Of a stretch of 64,000 nucleotides of DNA, positions 59,534-64,000 are shown one piece after another. The stretch covers positions 100,354,957-100,418,956 of the forward strand of contig NC_082689.1 of assembly GCF_949987515.2 (NCBI RefSeq), in the 5' to 3' direction. Position 1 is the first letter of the stretch. Each line of letters begins with the position of its first letter. This stretch comes from Delphinus delphis (Eukaryota > Chordata > Mammalia > Artiodactyla > Delphinidae). The notes beneath the pieces were generated by a model. The model was not told where the DNA came from, did not search any database, and was given only the letters and a program-made list of their open reading frames with translations. A program made the position numbers and the translations under genes.

Positions 59534-60774
59534 CAATTCTCAAAGGCATAGAATAGATACTTTATATCATTAAGTTATAGGATGAGAAAAAAAGACAGGC
59601 ATAGTTTAAAATACTCAATAAATTTCTTACAAGAAACAAAATGTAAGCACTTTAAATTTCAATATTCCTAATGTTTTAGATTACATCATACTAAGTAAAT
59701 ATCAGTTTTACTACTTTTTTTCATTTCCCTATACATTTATAACCAATGATAAGAGAGGTTTTTTAACATTTTGAAAACATTTTTCAAGTGCCACGAAACA
59801 ATCATAATTTTTCCCATTAAGACCGCTTTGCGTAATCAATCGAAGCTTTCATGAACATTTTTGCAGTTCCACATACTGTATAAAGAAAGGATTGCCTGAA
59901 TATTCTTTACATGAAGTGATAGAACTTGCCAGAAAGTAAAGGTAATCCTTTGGACCAGTGAAAAACACATGTGCCAGACTATGTGTGTTAGTAATGATCC
60001 TAAACTTTGAGTTTTTCTGGGGCAAGGGCATTCTAGACAAATGGACAAATACGAGAAAGGTATCACACCATTGTGGCTTGAGCAGAGGGATTGTTGGTGG
60101 TTAGAAAATAGAGGTAAAATTTTAAAAGGGATGAGATTCTAGGGCTCCTTTTATCTAGCAGATGAATCTAATTTTTCTTTAAGTAAAAGCATTTGGGCAG
60201 ATGTTATTGTGAGTGACAGTATCTTTTTGTGTTGTTTTTTTGAAACAACTTCAGTAATAGATAAAGGCAAAAAGAAGTTTTTCAGACCTATCAACAAAAA
60301 GTCTATTGCAGTGTAAAATAACATGAATATACTGGGTGTGGAATGGTGATAAAAATCTGGAATCTCAGTTAATAAGTGATCACCCTACAATGACATATTG
60401 AACATATTCTACCTGCCTACCTCTGTATTCAATGCTGCATATAAACTAGGTGTAGTGGATAAAATTGTTGGTATTTGGTTTAAATTCCTGTCTACAAATT
60501 TTGCTGTAAAAGCTTAGGGGTTTGATGTGATTAAATGTTTTTGATCTTGAGACAATATATTGTAAACTGATTATTTTAATTTATTGTTCCAAGACATAAT
60601 ACAACTTACATAACTTACATAAGCATTGTTTCAGAATGCTTGGGTGATATAAAGATTAAAACATTGAGATAAGTGCTAGATTGTTGTTCTTATTTAGAGA
60701 ACACCTGATTTCAGATAACTAATGGATTCTGTGCACAGTCATCAGTGCTTGAATATTAAATGTAGTCTATCAAC
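59534..60774. other. AT-rich non-coding sequence
   Basis: No gene or nameable repeat is seen. Confidence 0.5.
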
Positions 60775-60900
60775 CGCTTTTAAACACCATTTATTGATGC
60801 CCATTTAGCGCCTTGGTGTGGTATTGATGTTTGGATACAGCAGAGGACAGATGAGTAGTAAAAAAAGACAATTATGACAAATGGAAAAGACATAAACTAA
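60775..60900 (-). repeat. L2 LINE 3' fragment
   Basis: ACCATTTATTGATGCCCATT, then GGTGTGGTATTGATGTTTGG and ATACAGCAGAGGACAGATGA follow the antisense L2 3' UTR. Confidence 0.5.
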
Positions 60901-61652
60901 GACTTGGAAAGTTTTAAAAACATGGAAACCTAATTTGATTAGAAATTGTATTGTTCCAGTTCTGAAACTTCATTCAGTTTGTGTGTACAACTATGTTTTG
61001 AAGTAAGGATTGAGGTTTTATTTCAAAATGACCTGTATTCAATTCAGTTAATACTTTTGTTACCAAAATTATAATTAGTAATACATTATATTAACAGTTA
61101 ATACAAAATTTAGGTTTAATGATCTGTAAGCTACAGCAATTTTATAAAGTACAAGATACGATATTTCTCTAAAGGAAGCATAGAGTCTCATTGGTGATTA
61201 ATTATATGACTGCATGAAGGTAACTCAGAATATAATTTATTGATAATTATGTATACTAAAATGCAGAATTTTTAGAATCATAAGAGACTTCAAATGTCAT
61301 TTAATCCAGCCCCCTACATAATTTCATCTGATGAGTGATTTCCGTGGAGAAGATGGTGTTTGAATTGACCCAAAATGATGTCAAGATATTCTCTAACATT
61401 GATTGAGATTCTTTGTGAATTCGTTTTATCTGTTGTGAAGACCAAGCAGCAAACTGAACTCTGATTCAGCTGTGTAGCTCCTTTACAAATGCAAACCACC
61501 CTTTGATTTGACCACTTAGAGAGGTTTTCAGCTTTAAAGAAAAAATATGTTTTACCAATATCTACACGTTTTAGGGCAGATTAAAGCTGTGACCCAGTGC
61601 TCTACCCACCTATATTTCATGCCCACTTTCTTCTGGAGCTGCTACTTATTTG
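60901..61652. other. Non-coding sequence, one weak ancient repeat match
   Basis: TCATAAGAGACTTCAAATGT followed by CATTTAATCCAGCCCCC at 61278-61313 resembles an ancient SINE-class motif, but too little is preserved to name it. Nothing else is recognised. Confidence 0.4.
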
Positions 61653-61951
61653 GTTTTTTTTTTTTTAATTAATTAATTAATTTATTTTTGGCTGCGTTGG
61701 GTCTTTTTTGCTGTGCATGTGCTTTCTCTAGTTGTGGCGAGCGAGGGCTACTCTTCGTTGCGGTGCGTGGGCTTCTCATTGTGGTGGCTTCTCTTGTTGC
61801 GGAGCACGGGCTCTAGGCATGTGGGCTCAGTAGTTGTGGTGCACGGGCTTAGTTGCTTCGTGGCATGTGTGATATTCCTGGACCAGGGCTCAAACCCGTG
61901 TCCCCTGCATTGGCAGGTGGATTCTTAACCACTGTGCCACCAGGGAAGTCC
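61653..61951 (-). mobile_element. CHR SINE, long form (CHR-1-like)
   Basis: A T tract and (AATT)n are followed by TTTTTGGCTGCGTTGGGTC and end CACCAGGGAAGTCC. The central segment is retained, as in the copies at 1987 and 45595. The target duplication is short and imperfect (CTTATTTG before, CTATTTG after). Confidence 0.93.
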
Positions 61952-62739
61952 CTATTTGTAATACACTATTGGTCTAAGTAGCTGGAATCCATCTCGGTTC
62001 TTCCCTGGAGACGTCAATTCATGATATAGATTTTAAAAACAGGTGTCTGTGGAGTCAAAGTGATTAAAAGAGGCACTTCCTCAGTCACATTAAGTGTATA
62101 AGTGAAGTGTGTTAATAGATGATCCATGTTGAATCTGAGAGAGCAGAGTGTCATTCCCCAAGTGTTCAGGTTGATAAGCACAGCTTTAGCATTAAGTTAC
62201 TGATGACTGCAATAATCTCAGATAAATGTCTCCATGGTGCTTTTAAAAATGGAAAGTGATGTAGGATAGGAAAGCAGATGGCAACTTAAATATTCATACT
62301 TCAGTGTTCCTCTACCTTAATTATGCAGTAAGCAATGGCTTGCACCTCAGTGTATGAAACATATTAAGAATATAACTAATGTGTTTAAGTTCACTCAGTA
62401 GGAAACAGGTGTGAATTTTGAAGGTGATAAATGACTCTCTTGGTGGTATTGTAAAAGCTGTCACTAAGAAATGAACAAGAATGATAGAGCATTTTTGTTG
62501 TGTCTAAATTTTCATTCAAACACAATTTATTTTATAACATGTATTTTATTTTATTAAATGTATTTTACGCAGTTCATAGTGCCAAACAGGAGCTATTCAT
62601 GGACCTCAAGACTAAAAGTCATATTTGTTTTATAGTCTATATTAAAAATAATAAGTCCCTTTATATGACTAGGGGTTCAAATTGAAAAAAGAGACAGGCC
62701 ACATTAACGGATGGGATTTCAAATTAAATAAGAACTATG
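61952..62739. other. Non-coding sequence, nothing recognised
   Basis: No gene or nameable repeat is seen. Confidence 0.5.
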
Positions 62740-63705
62740 ATAAAAAATAGTGGGAATAAGCACATGAAAAGATGCTAAACAACACTAATCAATAGAGAAA
62801 TGCAAACCAAAACCACAGTGAAAAGTCACTTCTCACTCATAAGGATGGCTATTATAAAAAATAAACAGAAAATGGAAAATAACAAATGTTGTCAAGGATG
62901 TGGAGAAACTGGAACCTTTTATTCATCGCTGGTGGGAATGTAAACTGGCATAGCCACTACGGTATACAGTATGGTGGTTCCTCAAAAAATTAAACATAGA
63001 ATTACCATATGATCCAGAAATTCCACTTCTAGTATATACCCAAAAGAATAGAAAGCAGGGCCTTGAGATAGTTGTACACCAGTATTCATAGCAGCATTAT
63101 TCACAGTAGCCAAAATATAGAAACAACTCACATGTCCATCAGTAGATGAATGGATAAACAAAATGTGGTATAAACATGCCATGGAACGTTAGCCTTAAAA
63201 AGGAATGAAATTCTGATACATGTAACAACATGAATAAAATTTGAAAGTATTATGCTCATATTAAGCCAGACACAAAATGACACATATTGTATGATTTCAC
63301 TTATAAGAGATATCTAAATCAGTCAAGTTCAGAAAGTAGAATAGTAGTTATCAAGTCCTGGGGTGTAGGGAGGAATGGAGAACTATTGTTTAATGGGTAC
63401 AGAGTTTCAGTTTGGGATGATGAAAAACTTCTAGAGATGGATAGTGGTCACGGTTGCCAACAGTGTGAAGGTACTTAGTGCCGCTGAACTGTACACATAA
63501 AAATGGTTAAAATGGGGGCTTCCCTGGTGGCTTAGTGGTTGAGAGTCCACCTGATGATGTAGGTGACGCGGGTTCGTGCCCCGGTCCGGGAGGATCCCAC
63601 ATGCCATGGAGCGGCTGGGCCCGTGAGCCATGGCCGCTGAGCCTGCGCGTCCGGAGCCTGTGCTCCGCAGCGGGAGAGGCCACAACAGTGAGAGCCCCGC
63701 GTACC

Positions 63706-63741
<36 letters not shown>

Positions 63742-63795
63742 TTAAAATGGGGAAATTGATGTTATGTATATTTTACCACAATAAAAATGGTGAAA
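62740..63795 (+). mobile_element. 5'-truncated L1M, ORF2 end and 3' UTR, with a SINE inside
   Basis: L1 ORF2-end landmarks run in sense: AGAGAAATGCAAACCAAAAC, then GTCAAGGATGTGGAGAAAC, CGCTGGTGGGAATGTAAAC, TATGGTGGTTCCTCAAAAAA and CAGCATTATTCACAGTAGCC. TGTATGATTTCACTTATAAG follows. The 3' UTR includes CTGTACACATAAAAATGG and TTATGTATATTTTACCAC and ends in ATAAAAATGG. No frame is intact. A CHR SINE at 63518-63739 splits the 3' UTR. Confidence 0.88.
63518..63739 (+). mobile_element. CHR SINE, short form, young
   Basis: Head GGGCTTCCCTGGTGGCTTAG, B-box GGGTTCGTGCCCC, body GGCCGCTGAGCCTGCGCGTC, and an A tail of about 30. The perfect target duplication GGTTAAAATGGGG lies at 63505-63517 and 63740-63752, inside the 3' UTR of an L1M. 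Confidence 0.97.
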
Positions 63796-64000
63796 ATATT
63801 TTTAGTTTGGAAACTATACTCTTCAAAACACAGCTAACAAAAGAATTTGAGGAACTTTTACTACATATGAATAAGTGTTTTATTTGGAGTTTTAAGGAAT
63901 GGAATTCAATTTCTTTGACTCCAGATACCTTTGTCCTTCACCTCGGTGGCAGTTATCAGAAACAAATGAAATTTTTATTAAAATATTATCTGGCTTTCCA
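63796..64000. other. AT-rich sequence to the window end
   Basis: No recognised feature. Confidence 0.5.

Noticed and set aside
1..64000. Search for a CRISPR array, operon, phage or other prokaryotic system
   Set aside because: No regularly spaced repeats, no dense ORFs and no ribosome binding sites. The mammalian retroposons show that this is eukaryotic nuclear DNA.

Overview
The window reads as non-coding nuclear DNA from a cetacean (whale or dolphin). The main evidence is ten CHR-family SINEs. These have a tRNA-derived head beginning GGGCTTCCCTGGTGG, a B-box-like GGTTCGTGCC and a CGCAAAA(n) tail. They occur as a long form of about 300-380 bp and as the short internally deleted form of about 185-225 bp that is abundant in Cetacea. 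L1 elements with a cetartiodactyl-type 3' UTR agree with this. There are no BovB or Bov-tA copies as in ruminants and no pig-type PRE SINEs. The sequence cannot separate toothed from baleen whales. I see no intact protein-coding gene, rRNA, tRNA gene, CRISPR array or prokaryotic feature. Nearly all open frames are AT-rich chance frames or frames inside repeats.

Layout. 0-16 kb is AT-rich sequence with scattered ancient repeats (L2, MIR, MER5A, an L1ME-like tail), one CHR SINE, simple repeats, and at the extreme left edge a likely 3' end of a processed pseudogene on the minus strand. 15.7-17.4 kb is the most unusual part. An L1 3' UTR fragment interrupted by a CHR SINE abuts about 450 bp of unidentified GC-rich sequence, then a CpG-rich block of about 640 bp with promoter-like signs on the minus strand. 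17.6-18.0 kb is an MLT1-like LTR. 22.6-28.3 kb is a degraded full-length-scale L1M on the plus strand carrying two young CHR SINEs and a TA microsatellite. 28.9-30.1 kb is a young 5'-truncated L1 on the minus strand. 33.1-33.3 kb holds a near-perfect 88-bp-armed inverted repeat. 35.8-37.4 kb is an L2 split by an LTR with a 5-bp target duplication. 41.5-48.4 kb is a second full-length-scale L1M with recognisable 5' UTR, ORF1, ORF2 and 3' UTR, carrying a long CHR SINE. 48.5-64 kb returns to AT-rich background with four more CHR SINEs, a very young 271-bp L1 fragment at 55.3 kb, MIR and L2 relics, and an L1 3' end at 62.7-63.8 kb.

The elements do not form a pathway. What can be read is insertion history: L2 and MIR are oldest, then L1M and MaLR-type LTRs, then CHR SINEs and young L1s landing inside them with target-site duplications still visible. 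The best candidates for a second look are the CpG-rich block, the unidentified GC-rich segment joined to L1, the 33.1-kb inverted repeat and the retrocopy remnant at the left edge. I found no convincing new biological system.
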